Shown here piece after piece: positions 1 through 6,712 of a stretch of DNA of 32,832 nucleotides. This DNA comes from Oscillospiraceae bacterium (GTDB lineage: Bacteria > Bacillota > Clostridia > Oscillospirales > CAG-272). Below the pieces are notes generated by a model. That model was not told the DNA's origin and did not search any database. It saw only the letters and a program-made list of their open reading frames with translations. The position numbers and the translations under genes were made by a program. Numbering within the stretch: the first letter of the stretch is position 1; the number at the start of each line of letters is the position of its first letter. The stretch covers positions 1-32,832 of the forward strand of contig SVSL01000017.1 of NCBI GenBank assembly GCA_015064315.1, read 5' to 3'.

Positions 1-1606
1 ACTCCTCCATCTCGGATGCCCATAGGCAAGTTCCTTTTCCGTTTAATTGCTCCCACAGATAGGGGAAGCCTCCGATCCCATCAAAGAGGCTTGCCATTGT
101 TGCATCTCTCTCGTAGCAGGCACAGAGCCTCTTCAGAACCCACTTCCAAGGGGGATGGGCAATGCTATTTCCGAGAGCCTTGTAACGAGCTGCATCGGAA
201 GTCTTTCGCTTCTTACCATTATCATCTATGTACTCATAGATTGCTTGAACAAACTCCTCACCAGTTATCTCGTCTATTTGCCGATCATAGCCAACAATCT
301 TTCCAATCTGTGTCCATCCATCGGGATAGCCTTGGAGTCTTTCGCACTCAAGAGGAGTGAGCCTGCGGACTATGTATCTTGTGCCAACCACGCAAACATT
401 CATGGTATCATGCATACAGTTGAGAGTTTTGCACAACTCTTTTTCGGGATTAACAGCATCGTGAACCTGTCCGTTTCCGATGCAATAGGCAACAGCACCG
501 GGACCTTTCGCCACGAGAGGAGAGTTGACTCCCTTGTCGGATACCTCAAAGTCAAACTGTGCGTTCTTGCCTTGATTGAATGATGCTCTGTCGAGGGCGT
601 AGACCACCGATGGTATATGGTCTGTATCGGTTGCAACGCTGTTCAAGGTTTTTGCCTTGTCTCCCGTAATGGATTGATTGTAGGCATCGAAACCACATAC
701 CACCGCTTCGGTTGTCCTCACATCTCCAACATCGAATGCGTTCAAGGTGTTTGCCTTGTCGCTCTCAACCCAAGTCTCATGGTCGGTTGCTGATTGCGCC
801 CTCTTTGACTTGGAGAAGCATTGTTGCATGACCATCGGCACGTTGCCACCGCCAGTTCCCATTCTGCTTTCTCTACTTGCGATGCCAGGTTCAAAGCAAA
901 CAACCTCTTGAGGCTCAAGTACACATTGTCTGCCGTGGGACATACCACAGTTAACTCCGAGAGTGCTTACTGTGTCCCCAAGAATTACTGCGTTATATTG
1001 GTCTGCTCCAAGGCGATCATCTGCTCCAGGGCTTCTTGAAGCATAGGAGGAAGTTTCTTTCCTCTTCGGTTCGCTCGGTTCAATATCCCTTGACACGCTT
1101 TTGCGGACAAATAGTATTTCGGGTGCGGATTGTCCTCCAAAATCTGCGACAAGTGCGATTCTACGCCTTCTTTGGGGGACTCCCCAAAACTGTGCATCGA
1201 ATACCCTCCAAGCGATGCTCCATCCGTCTCCCATGATGCATCCGCAGGTTGTCCATTTTTCGTTTGGAGGCATAGGAATAACGGCATTCGGATCTTTGAC
1301 TTTTGCGAGTTCTTCAAGGACGATTCGGAAGTCTTCCCCTTTGTTACTGCTGAAGGCTCCGGGGACGTTTTCCCACACCATGTATCGAGGTCGAATATCG
1401 TCATCTGCCCGTCCGTTTCTCTCATCTTGCTTTCTCATCTCCTTTACAATTCGTATTTGTTCCATATAGAGTCCCGATCTCTCACCGTCAAGTCCTGCTC
1501 TTTTTCCTGCTACGGACAAGTCTTGGCAAGGGCTTCCGCCGATGATACAATCTACAACGGGAGCGGTGTATCCGCTTATCTTTGTGATATCTCCGAGGTG
1601 TAACAT
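1..1606 (-). CDS. Phage DNA (cytosine-5) methyltransferase, permuted motif order, 3' end off window
   Basis: Modifies cytosine C5 in DNA, probably protecting phage DNA or marking it. The start at 1606 has an AGGTGA ribosome-binding site and follows the ssb stop by 12 bases; the frame stays open to the left edge (535 codons seen). Visible C5-methyltransferase motifs, in order: motif IV GGSPCQ with nucleophile Cys27, motif VI ENV at 79-81, motif VIII QRRRR at 145-149, a long target-recognition stretch, motif IX-like RLTPLECERLQGYPDGW near 415-431, motif X-like LGNSIAHPPW near 478-487, and only then motif I-like SLFDGIGGF near 506-514. The SAM-binding motif I thus follows motif X, a circular permutation. 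A second frame inside the gene (985-1425) is open but lacks motifs and is not taken as a gene. Product class is confident; specificity is unknown. Confidence 0.88.
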   Translation of the reverse strand, partial: MLHLGDITKISGYTAPVVDCIIGGSPCQDLSVAGKRAGLDGERSGLYMEQIRIVKEMRKQDERNGRADDDIRPRYMVWENVPGAFSSNKGEDFRIVLEELAKVKDPNAVIPMPPNEKWTTCGCIMGDGWSIAWRVFDAQFWGVPQRRRRIALVADFGGQSAPEILFVRKSVSRDIEPSEPKRKETSSYASRSPGADDRLGADQYNAVILGDTVSTLGVNCGMSHGRQCVLEPQEVVCFEPGIASRESRMGTGGGNVPMVMQQCFSKSKRAQSATDHETWVESDKANTLNAFDVGDVRTTEAVVCGFDAYNQSITGDKAKTLNSVATDTDHIPSVVYALDRASFNQGKNAQFDFEVSDKGVNSPLVAKGPGAVAYCIGNGQVHDAVNPEKELCKTLNCMHDTMNVCVVGTRYIVRRLTPLECERLQGYPDGWTQIGKIVGYDRQIDEITGEEFVQAIYEYIDDNGKKRKTSDAARYKALGNSIAHPPWKWVLKRLCACYERDATMASLFDGIGGFPYLWEQLNGKGTCLWASEMEE

Positions 1607-1618
1607 ACCGTCACCTCA

Positions 1619-2050
1619 TCAGAAGGGAAGGTCATCGTCCGTCTTCAGTTCTTCAAACTTGGGAGCGGTTGCAGGTTTGGAATAGGAGGGGGCATCATAG
1701 GAGGGAGTTGCGGAGCCTTCCGATTTGCTGTCCACAAACATCGCCTGTTCAGCCACAACCTCGGTGGCGTATCTGTTGTTGCCGTTCTGATCCTTCCAAG
1801 CCCTTGTTTGGATAGATCCCGTGATGCAAAGGGAAGAACCCTTTTTGAAGTATTTGCTGATGAATTCCGCACGTTCTTTCCATGCAACCACGGAGATGAA
1901 GTCCGCCTGTTGTTCACCCTCTTTTGAAAATCTGCGGTTCACCGCCAAGGTGAAGGTACATACATGGGTACCGCTTGGGGTTGACTTGAGTTCTACATCG
2001 GTGGTTAATCTTCCACACAAAATTACTGTATTCAAATTCAAAGATGCCAT
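1619..2050 (-). CDS. ssb: Phage single-stranded DNA-binding protein
   Basis: Binds ssDNA during phage replication and recombination. The 143-residue protein has the OB-fold opening MASLNLNTVILCGRLTTDVE, the typical DFISVVAWKERAEFISKYF core, and the acidic tip DDDLPF that in SSBs recruits partner proteins. A longer in-frame extension upstream exists, but ATG 2050 has a GGAGGAAAAA ribosome-binding site and begins exactly where SSB homology begins. It sits between the KOW-like gene and the methyltransferase in the early operon, alongside the annealing protein and nuclease, and completes a recombination set. Length is slightly above the usual ~110-140 for phage SSBs. Very confident. Confidence 0.95.
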   Translation of the reverse strand: MASLNLNTVILCGRLTTDVELKSTPSGTHVCTFTLAVNRRFSKEGEQQADFISVVAWKERAEFISKYFKKGSSLCITGSIQTRAWKDQNGNNRYATEVVAEQAMFVDSKSEGSATPSYDAPSYSKPATAPKFEELKTDDDLPF

Positions 2051-2066
2051 TGTTTTTTCCTCCGAT

Positions 2067-2495
2067 TTAAAGATTCTTTTCACTAAGTTTTTGATAGATT
2101 TTTTTAAGAGCATAGGAAGCTGCTTGGGCGATTCCGATCTCGCCCTCATGGATGATATGACCGTGACCTCTTGCGATCTCGGTTTTGGATTCTTCTCTAA
2201 TCTCAAAGAGTTTTGCGACCACCACGTTGTCGAGGTAGGAAAATTCGTATGAGTATGTTTTCTTGTCAAGTTCAGAAATAAGATCGATTGCTTCGCTTGG
2301 GAAGTCGATGGTGGATGTACGAACCGCATCGTTAAAAAAGATTTTATACACCGTGCATCCTTTCGCACCGCTCCAAAGTTTGTCTACTATCTCACCGTCT
2401 TTACCACAAAGTCTTGACACGCCACGACTCTTAATCTGTTCGGGAATATCCTCATAAGATTTAACTCTGACTCTATCTCCAATATTAAATTCCAT
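2067..2495 (-). CDS. Hypothetical phage protein with SH3/KOW-like N-terminus
   Basis: 142 residues. The N-terminus (FNIGDRVRVKSYEDIP...) resembles the small beta-barrel start of KOW/SH3-like or YopX-like phage proteins; the middle is predicted mixed alpha/beta, and the C-terminal ~35 residues look helical. No catalytic motif is seen. The ATG at 2495 has an AGGAG ribosome-binding site placed inside the end of the preceding HTH gene, so the two are probably translationally coupled. Function is not recognised; the early-operon position suggests DNA or RNA metabolism. The reading frame is well supported by context and spacing. Confidence 0.75.
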   Translation of the reverse strand: MEFNIGDRVRVKSYEDIPEQIKSRGVSRLCGKDGEIVDKLWSGAKGCTVYKIFFNDAVRTSTIDFPSEAIDLISELDKKTYSYEFSYLDNVVVAKLFEIREESKTEIARGHGHIIHEGEIGIAQAASYALKKIYQKLSEKNL

Positions 2496-2497
2496 AA

Positions 2498-2722
2498 TTA
2501 TTTCTCCTGTTCTGCGAGTCTGTACACCTTAAAGAAGGTCTTCTCGCCAAATCTGTTTTTAGATGATTTAATTTCGCTTGTGATGTTGTACCCCATTCCT
2601 TTGAGGTCATGAATTCTTGATGCAAGTCTCGCTACACCGAGATCCTGGAAAGCCTCAAGTGTAGATATGGAGCCGAATTGATGCATATAATCGAGTATCC
2701 TTTGACATTGCGTTGTCTTCAT
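2498..2722 (-). CDS. Small phage helix-turn-helix protein
   Basis: 74 residues. The sequence (ILDYMHQFGSISTLEAFQDL then ARLASRIHDLKGMGY) has the winged-helix shape of a small phage protein family in which an N-terminal helix, a recognition helix rich in Arg/Ser and a short wing (FGEKTFFKVYRL) are found. Such proteins occur widely next to HNH-like and SSB genes in Firmicutes prophages. The AGGAGG ribosome-binding site supports the ATG at 2722. Likely DNA-binding, possibly a regulator of early genes; no target is evident. The family resemblance is from memory, the HTH-like pattern is seen in the sequence. Confidence 0.75.
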   Translation of the reverse strand: MKTTQCQRILDYMHQFGSISTLEAFQDLGVARLASRIHDLKGMGYNITSEIKSSKNRFGEKTFFKVYRLAEQEK

Positions 2723-2734
2723 AGGCTTGTCCTC

Positions 2735-3028
2735 CTATATGTAACTTTTATAAAATTCTCTGCGGAAGTTCTCAACGGACCATCCGTAATGAGCCATTGC
2801 TTTTTTCTGTGCATACGCTTGCAGTTTGGAGCGGATTTTTTTGTTTTGATGGACACCGTTGGGAGGCTCGTTGTGGCAATAGTGGCAGAGCCTTACCTTG
2901 AGACCGAGCCGTTCCGACTTGTCTCGGATCGCACCACAGCCACCCCATACATGATGCCATTCTAACCATCGCCTCGATCCGCAGATGAAGCACTTGGTAT
3001 CATCTTTTTGAAGGATGCTGTCAGCCAT
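2735..3028 (-). CDS. Phage HNH-like zinc-binding protein
   Basis: 97 residues with C-x2-C (CFICG, residues 13-16), the WHHV motif near 24-27, and CHYCHNEPPNGVH around 48-60. This pairs a treble-clef zinc site with the His-His of HNH nucleases and matches a common Firmicutes phage protein family annotated as HNH or DUF968-like. It could resolve or nick recombination intermediates made by the neighbouring annealing protein and nuclease. The start overlaps the stop of the preceding 43-residue gene by 8 bases, so translation is probably coupled. The final Asn of a canonical HNH is present in the HNEPP motif, but nuclease activity is inferred only. Confidence 0.8.
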   Translation of the reverse strand: MADSILQKDDTKCFICGSRRWLEWHHVWGGCGAIRDKSERLGLKVRLCHYCHNEPPNGVHQNKKIRSKLQAYAQKKAMAHYGWSVENFRREFYKSYI

Positions 3029-3152
3029 CTCGCTTCACCGCCTTGAGTCCGTCAACGTATCCGTTCCAGTAAACGATATCATTAACTGTACCGTTGCTGA
3101 TGGCTTCGTCTCGCCTTGCCTCTGCATACTTGATGCGTTCCTCGATTGTCAT
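3021..3152 (-). CDS. Small hypothetical phage protein (43 aa)
   Basis: A 43-residue frame starting MTIEERIKYAEARRDEAISN and ending KAVKRDG. It exactly fills the space between the NinB-like gene and the HNH-like gene: its ATG overlaps the upstream TAA by one base (TAATG) and its stop overlaps the downstream start by 8 bases. That packing, typical of phage operons, is the main support. The sequence is charged and likely helical. Function unknown. Confidence 0.65.
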   Translation of the reverse strand: MTIEERIKYAEARRDEAISNGTVNDIVYWNGYVDGLKAVKRDG

Positions 3153-3673
3153 TACTCTCCCCACCTCGCTTTCATCTCGGCAATTTGATTCGGAGTTTCC
3201 GTTTGGATGCCGAGGTTTTTTGCCTCGCTTACCACACCGTCAATGAAGATGCTCATCTCCCGTGTGTCAAACTCGCTTGAGCCTTTGTACACTCGGTAGT
3301 GGGTAAACATTTTGCCGTTCAGTTTGCTCTCTCCTGCTTCCTCGTAATACTTCACATAGTTTCCGATGGGAACGTGGGAAAGTACGCTGATGAGTTCGCT
3401 CTGCCCATGCCGCTTGAGGCACTTGAGATATATCTCGTCCTTGCCTGCTCTCACGGCATCGGCTATCTTGCCAATCAAAGTCCAAGCATAGGCATTTGCG
3501 TTCAAGCTGCGGTGCTGTCTGTAAGGCTTGATCTCAATCGAGAGCTTGTCCTTATCCTTGAGGTCATCCACAATCTGCTCAAAGTCGGTTCTCTCGTTCA
3601 CTTCGAGCATCAGCATCGGCTTGTTGGTTTTGAAGTCGATGTTCGCACCGACTATTCTTCCGCTTACTTTCAT
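3152..3673 (-). CDS. NinB-like phage recombination protein
   Basis: 173 residues from the ATG at 3673, which has a GGAAGGGAG ribosome-binding site and overlaps the upstream nuclease stop; a 23-residue upstream extension has no such signal. The protein opens with a beta-rich segment (MKVSGRIVGANIDFKTNKP) followed by QHRSLNANAYAWTLIGKIAD, a pattern shared with phage NinB/YbcN-like proteins, which bind ssDNA and act in recombination. The C-terminus (FDTREMSIFIDGVVSEAKNL) is also typical of the Firmicutes version. Position directly after the annealing protein and nuclease fits a recombination-mediator role. Family assignment is by remembered resemblance, moderately confident. Confidence 0.7.
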   Translation of the reverse strand: MKVSGRIVGANIDFKTNKPMLMLEVNERTDFEQIVDDLKDKDKLSIEIKPYRQHRSLNANAYAWTLIGKIADAVRAGKDEIYLKCLKRHGQSELISVLSHVPIGNYVKYYEEAGESKLNGKMFTHYRVYKGSSEFDTREMSIFIDGVVSEAKNLGIQTETPNQIAEMKARWGE

Positions 3674-4218
3674 GGGAATCTCCCTTCCTTTAAGCATTCT
3701 GCAAGGTAAGTGAGCTTCGGCAGATAGACCTCGTTTATCCACTTCTCATCGTAGGGAACCGTGAACCTCTGTAGCCTTTCGGGATCAATAGGGTTGAAGT
3801 AGTTATCGTAATCCCCCTCAACAAGCCCGTAGGCTACAATCTCGGACCTTCTGAACTCCGAAGCGAACATTTGCACTTGCACTTGGTTAATGTATTTCTT
3901 GGGCAACTTAAAGCCCTTCTCGTGCTTGTATGTCTTGCACTCATAAATGGTGTCGGTATCGTTTCCGTCAAGGTTTACACGAAGTCTCAAATCCTCTATG
4001 ATGATCTGCTTGTCTAACTCCATCGGGATGCCAAGCGACTCAAGGATGCGATGCTCGTAGTGAGTACCTGCGGAAGTATATTGGTTGTCGAAATGGTCTC
4101 GGTTGATGCCTATCTTCTGCATCCACCACTTTTCAAAGGTTGCGGTCTTCCAATTGCCGATGATCTTGTCGGTATCGGAAGCACCGAAGTAACCGCTTCT
4201 GTCCTTGCTCTCGATCAT
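3670..4218 (-). CDS. YqaJ-type phage recombinase nuclease
   Basis: A 182-residue PD-(D/E)XK nuclease, expected to chew dsDNA ends so that the upstream annealing protein can pair the exposed strands. Visible are GYFGASDTDKIIG at the start, a conserved AGTHYEHRIL helix near 50-59, and the catalytic D..ECK arrangement (DGNDTDTIYECKTY, residues about 84-97) followed by the KYINQVQVQMFAS helix typical of YqaJ/lambda-exonuclease folds. The protein is shorter than B. subtilis YqaJ (~319 aa) but like many phage versions. ATG overlaps the preceding stop (ATGA), with no separate ribosome-binding site, implying coupled synthesis with its partner. Confidence 0.8.
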   Translation of the reverse strand: MIESKDRSGYFGASDTDKIIGNWKTATFEKWWMQKIGINRDHFDNQYTSAGTHYEHRILESLGIPMELDKQIIIEDLRLRVNLDGNDTDTIYECKTYKHEKGFKLPKKYINQVQVQMFASEFRRSEIVAYGLVEGDYDNYFNPIDPERLQRFTVPYDEKWINEVYLPKLTYLAECLKEGRFP

Positions 4219-4865
4219 AATGCCATCAACTTCTTCTCAAAGCGGTCAAGCTGGTCAAAGAAGGTGAATAGAACCTTGACCTCGTCCTCGGACATCTCGC
4301 ACTTCTCGGCAATCTCCTTGGTGGTGAGATGCTTGTCCCGGAGAACCTTGGTGTACTCTTGTTGGAATCTTTCCTTGATAGCGAAGATATTGTGCTTTTT
4401 AAGATCCTCCTCTTGGTCAACTCCCGTGGTATCGTTCAGCCAAAGGTCAAAGCCGAGTCCCGTGTGGATCGCAACGCCCTTTACAAAGGCTCTCGTCTGT
4501 GCGTTCCATACTCTCTGTTGTGTCAAACTGTTATCCTTAACAGGATTAGAGCCGTTCATGAGAGGGAACTGTGACTCAAATACAAGGTCATCAATAGTGA
4601 CTTTCACACGCACTTCGTAGCATCTGTTTGCGACTCCGTTCTTATCCAAGAATGTTGCATCCGCCATGATCAAGCTGCTTCCGTTCGGGCAGGTAACAGG
4701 CTCAAAAATTACCTTTTCAGCACCGTTCCGATGGAGCAGATCTTTGCATCTCGCCCAATTCAAATACGGAACGTTGATCTTTTTTCCATTATCGTCCTTT
4801 GCCTCTCTCATTTCACAGTAAGGCAGGACATCGATCTTTCTCATTTCAGCAAAGTTTTTCAGCAT
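4215..4865 (-). CDS. Sak3/DUF1071-type single-strand annealing protein
   Basis: 216 residues. Resembles the DUF1071 (Sak3-like) phage single-strand annealing proteins: the LNWARCKDLLHRNGAEKVIF segment near 35-54 corresponds to the conserved VNWA helix, followed by a beta-rich YEVRVKVTIDDL region and QQRVWNAQTRAFVKGVAIHT near 126-145. Such proteins anneal ssDNA at phage recombination and replication forks. It pairs with the YqaJ-type nuclease immediately downstream (4-base overlap) and with SSB in the same operon. The C-terminus (about 175-216) is helical and charged. Start ATG 4865 has an AGGAG site nine bases upstream. Confidence 0.75.
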   Translation of the reverse strand: MLKNFAEMRKIDVLPYCEMREAKDDNGKKINVPYLNWARCKDLLHRNGAEKVIFEPVTCPNGSSLIMADATFLDKNGVANRCYEVRVKVTIDDLVFESQFPLMNGSNPVKDNSLTQQRVWNAQTRAFVKGVAIHTGLGFDLWLNDTTGVDQEEDLKKHNIFAIKERFQQEYTKVLRDKHLTTKEIAEKCEMSEDEVKVLFTFFDQLDRFEKKLMAL

Positions 4866-4877
4866 GGTTTAATTCTC

Positions 4878-5069
4878 CTATTTCTTTAAAAATTTTTCTT
4901 TCAAGCACTCTTCGCAGAGTTCCTCTCCGTCCACCTCGTAGACCTCTTCAAGTTCTTCACCGCATTTATCGCAGTAGTAAACAGGAACATCCCGATTCGG
5001 GCAACTCGATCCTCTGCAAGGGTATCCCGGCACCGCACAACCGCAACATTGGTCTTCATACCGTACCAT
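4878..5069 (-). CDS. Small phage zinc-ribbon protein (63 aa)
   Basis: 63 residues with two metal-binding-like clusters: a Cys-rich N-terminus (CCGCAVPGYPCRGSSC, residues 8-23) and a treble-clef-like CDKCGEE...CEECLKE (33-36 and 52-55). The ATG at 5069 has a GGAGG site (AAAGGAGGCTCCAAGG); a longer upstream extension is the neighbouring coiled-coil gene read in another frame. It overlaps that gene's stop. Small zinc proteins of this kind are common in Firmicutes phage early operons; role unknown. Confidence 0.7.
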   Translation of the reverse strand: MVRYEDQCCGCAVPGYPCRGSSCPNRDVPVYYCDKCGEELEEVYEVDGEELCEECLKEKFLKK

Positions 5070-5208
5070 CCTTGGAGCCTCCTTTTGCCTTCTCAAGCTC
5101 CTCTTGGAGTTCCTTGATTTGAAGGTCTTTGATGTAGTTAGAAAGCTTGAGTTCCTCGATTCTCTCCGCAAGCGCATCAAGGATCGTGCCAAAATTCTTC
5201 TCGCTCAT
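5056..5208 (-). CDS. Small phage coiled-coil protein (50 aa)
   Basis: A 50-residue frame (MSEKNFGTILDALAERIEEL...), strongly helical, with heptad-like Leu/Ile spacing through about residue 40 and a polar end. It starts within three bases of the stop of the upstream 43-residue gene (ATG 5208 overlaps TAA) and its TGA lies inside the zinc-ribbon gene's start region. The gene packing is the main evidence. Probably a dimeric accessory protein; function unknown. Confidence 0.65.
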   Translation of the reverse strand: MSEKNFGTILDALAERIEELKLSNYIKDLQIKELQEELEKAKGGSKDGTV

Positions 5209-5339
5209 TAGTTATGTACCTCCTGCTTTACGATTTCCTCTACCTCTTCGTAGGTGGCACCGTTGTTGATGGCATCAATGACCTTTCGGGACGTGAGCCA
5301 TACGAACCATTCCTTGATTTTACGAATCAACTTTTTCAT
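5208..5339 (-). CDS. Small hypothetical phage protein (43 aa)
   Basis: A 43-residue frame beginning MKKLIRKIKEWFVWLTSRKV and ending EEIVKQEVHN. The first half is basic and aromatic (amphipathic helix, possibly membrane- or nucleic-acid-associated), the second half acidic and helical. An AGAACAAAAG stretch precedes the ATG and is a poor ribosome-binding site. Its stop overlaps the next start. No family recognised. Confidence 0.55.
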   Translation of the reverse strand: MKKLIRKIKEWFVWLTSRKVIDAINNGATYEEVEEIVKQEVHN

Positions 5340-5373
5340 CTTTTGTTCTCCAGTTATTAAATTTTAGTTCTGT

Positions 5374-5538
5374 TTAAGTTCTTGGTTTAAGTTCTTGGTA
5401 TTCTTGGGGATGTGCCGAGTAGTAGAGAGTCATCGCTTCCGATAGCCTCTCTGCCATGCGCTCGGTCTGTTCGGCTGTCAGCGTGTCAACCTGCTTTCCG
5501 CCGATGTGGAGCGTAACAGTTAATGGTCTGTCTTTCAT
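5374..5538 (-). CDS. Small hypothetical phage protein (54 aa)
   Basis: 54 residues from ATG 5538, which has a GGAGG site five bases upstream; a longer GTG-initiated version to 5595 lacks one. The sequence opens MKDRPLTVTLHIGGKQVD, a beta-hairpin-like start, followed by a helical TAEQTERMAERLSEAMTLYY and a polar tail. Small proteins of this design are frequent just after the Cro-like gene in Firmicutes phages. The repeat operator at 5604-5620 lies 65 bases upstream, so it might be separately regulated. Function unknown. Confidence 0.6.
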   Translation of the reverse strand: MKDRPLTVTLHIGGKQVDTLTAEQTERMAERLSEAMTLYYSAHPQEYQELKPRT

Positions 5539-5603
5539 ACATACCTCCGATGAATTCTTACCCTTTAAGATATGCAGGATGTGTCTCTTTGACACAGTTG
5601 GCT

Positions 5604-5620
5604 GTAGATTTAAAATCTAC
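5604..5620. promoter_or_regulatory. Putative phage operator copy 1 (GTAGATTTAAAATCTAC)
   Basis: A perfect 17-bp palindrome (8-bp arms around one A), identical to the copy at 5858-5874 in the promoter region. It begins directly after the Cro-like stop codon, upstream of the 54-residue gene. A second identical palindrome this close to the switch is best read as a binding site for the repressor or the Cro-like protein, possibly acting as a roadblock or auxiliary operator. Confidence 0.6.
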
Positions 5621-5827
5621 TCACTTTGCAAAAAAAATTGCTTCTTTGTCCTTTGCGTTGATCTTCAACACTTTGCAAAGGATGGTCATTTCATTGGCTT
5701 TAAATTCGCTCTTATTGTTAACTTTGAGCATAAAGCCATATACAGTAAGACCAAGCTGTTCTGCTATAAAACTCTTTTTATAGCCGGACTTTTGGATATA
5801 CTGCTCAAGCAAGGTTGTATTCGTCAT
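5621..5827 (-). CDS. Cro-like small phage HTH protein
   Basis: 68 residues from ATG 5827 (AAAGGAG site eight or nine bases upstream; the GTG three codons earlier overlaps that site). The sequence LLEQYIQKSGYKKSFIAEQLGLTVYGFMLKVN is a helix-turn-helix of the type found in short phage Cro/DUF739-like regulators, followed by a helical tail. First gene of the leftward lytic operon, immediately downstream of the palindromic operator and divergent from the repressor: the classical Cro position. Expected to bind the same operators and favour lytic growth; that role is inferred from position. Confidence 0.75.
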   Translation of the reverse strand: MTNTTLLEQYIQKSGYKKSFIAEQLGLTVYGFMLKVNNKSEFKANEMTILCKVLKINAKDKEAIFFAK

Positions 5828-5857
5828 GTTTCGCACTCCTTTCTGTAAGATTTTAAA

Positions 5858-5874
5858 GTAGATTTAAAATCTAC
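5858..5874. promoter_or_regulatory. Putative phage operator copy 2 (GTAGATTTAAAATCTAC)
   Basis: Identical to the palindrome at 5604-5620. It lies just downstream of the leftward -10 box (5882-5887), covering about +1 to +17 of the early transcript, so bound repressor should block initiation. A partial second site (AGATTTTAAAG) abuts it on the Cro side. Confidence 0.7.
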
Positions 5875-5881
5875 CGCCTAA

Positions 5882-5910
5882 AGAATATCACATTCGACAC
5901 CGTTTGTCAA
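5882..5910 (-). promoter_or_regulatory. Leftward early phage promoter
   Basis: On the minus strand, TTGACA (5905-5910) and TATTCT (5882-5887) are separated by exactly 17 bp. It drives the Cro-like gene and the early operon. Its -35 region is part of a 9-bp perfect inverted repeat (GTTTGTCAA at 5902-5910, TTGACAAAC at 5939-5947) shared with the divergent repressor promoter. Confidence 0.8.
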
Positions 5911-5938
5911 GTATTTTTTGAAAATTTCTCAAAAAAAG

Positions 5939-5967
5939 TTGACAAACAATCTACTTTGTGGTACAAT
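5939..5967 (+). promoter_or_regulatory. Repressor (lysogeny) promoter
   Basis: TTGACA (5939-5944), 17 bp, TACAAT (5962-5967): near-perfect vegetative promoter for the repressor at 5989. A half operator AATCTAC (5948-5954) sits in the spacer, which would allow weak autorepression or Cro-like repression of this promoter. Confidence 0.82.
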
Positions 5968-5988
5968 ACAAGCAAAGGAGGTGATTAA

Positions 5989-6333
5989 ATGTCTACTGTG
6001 GGAAAAAGGATTCTTCAACGAAGAAAGGAATTAGATATAACCCAAGAGGAACTTGCTCGTATGATGGGATACAAATCAAAATCTACTATCAATAAAATAG
6101 AGATGGGAATAAACGATATCCCACAAAGCAAAATAATAAAATTCGCAGAAGTGTTGTTAACGACACCTTCCTTCCTTATGGGATGGGATGAGGAAGAAGA
6201 CTCCCCCGAAGAGCTGAAGCTCACCGAGGGAGAGAGGATAGTACTTGATTTATTTAACAGAGTACCGAAGGATAAGCAAGAAGAGCTTGTACTTCAAATG
6301 ATTCGTTTTGCTTTAGGTACTACAACAAACTGA
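5989..6333 (+). CDS. Phage repressor, XRE-type HTH, no peptidase domain
   Basis: 114 residues: an XRE-type helix-turn-helix (about 6-62; RILQRRKELDITQEELARMM, then SKSTINKIEMG) and a short helical C-terminus (VPKDKQEELVLQMIRFAL) probably for dimerisation. Strong GGAGGTGAT site. It is divergent from the Cro-like gene and next to the operators, so it is the lysogeny repressor. Unlike LexA/CI-type repressors it has no S24 self-cleavage domain; induction by RecA-driven autoproteolysis is therefore not expected, and derepression would need another signal (for example a separate anti-repressor or protease). That last point is inference. Confidence 0.88.
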   Translation: MSTVGKRILQRRKELDITQEELARMMGYKSKSTINKIEMGINDIPQSKIIKFAEVLLTTPSFLMGWDEEEDSPEELKLTEGERIVLDLFNRVPKDKQEELVLQMIRFALGTTTN

Positions 6334-6358
6334 AATCAAATAATTGAGGTAACTACAT

Positions 6359-6712
6359 ATGAAAGAATTTACATTTTGTGCTTGGTGCAGATTCGGAAAA
6401 GGAGATTCGGGAGAGACCTGGATCGATGCGGAGTTGACCGATGAGGAAGCCGAAAGACTTATAAAGTATGGTACACAGAGTGACATCTATTATAATGAGT
6501 TCTGCCGATGCAAAGAGTTGGAGGATCTCTACAAAAAGATATATGCCATTGCCATTGAGCAAATGACCGAGGAAATCAGATGTTTCGGAGACGATGAGCA
6601 TACACATGACCCCGATTGGGTAGTTGATGACACCTATGCCTGCGGAGTCAACTTCCCGAATGAGTTTGAAGATATGTTGGTGGAGGAATGCGAGGATGAA
6701 GAAGTTTTTTGA
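6359..6712 (+). CDS. Unknown acidic prophage protein
   Basis: 117 residues, very acidic (many D/E in the second half), with CAWC near residue 8-11 and CRCKE near 47-51, a possible but not convincing metal site. AATTGAGG lies upstream as a ribosome-binding site. It lies in the lysogenic transcript between the repressor and the integrase, overlapping the next gene by 17 bases. Genes in that position are often superinfection-exclusion, regulatory or excision factors, but nothing here identifies which. No family recognised. Confidence 0.7.
   Translation: MKEFTFCAWCRFGKGDSGETWIDAELTDEEAERLIKYGTQSDIYYNEFCRCKELEDLYKKIYAIAIEQMTEEIRCFGDDEHTHDPDWVVDDTYACGVNFPNEFEDMLVEECEDEEVF

Noticed and set aside
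985..1425. 146-residue open frame inside the methyltransferase gene
   Set aside because: It has no ribosome-binding site at its start and lies in a different frame of the methyltransferase, whose motifs IV, VI, VIII, IX and X are all in the other frame.
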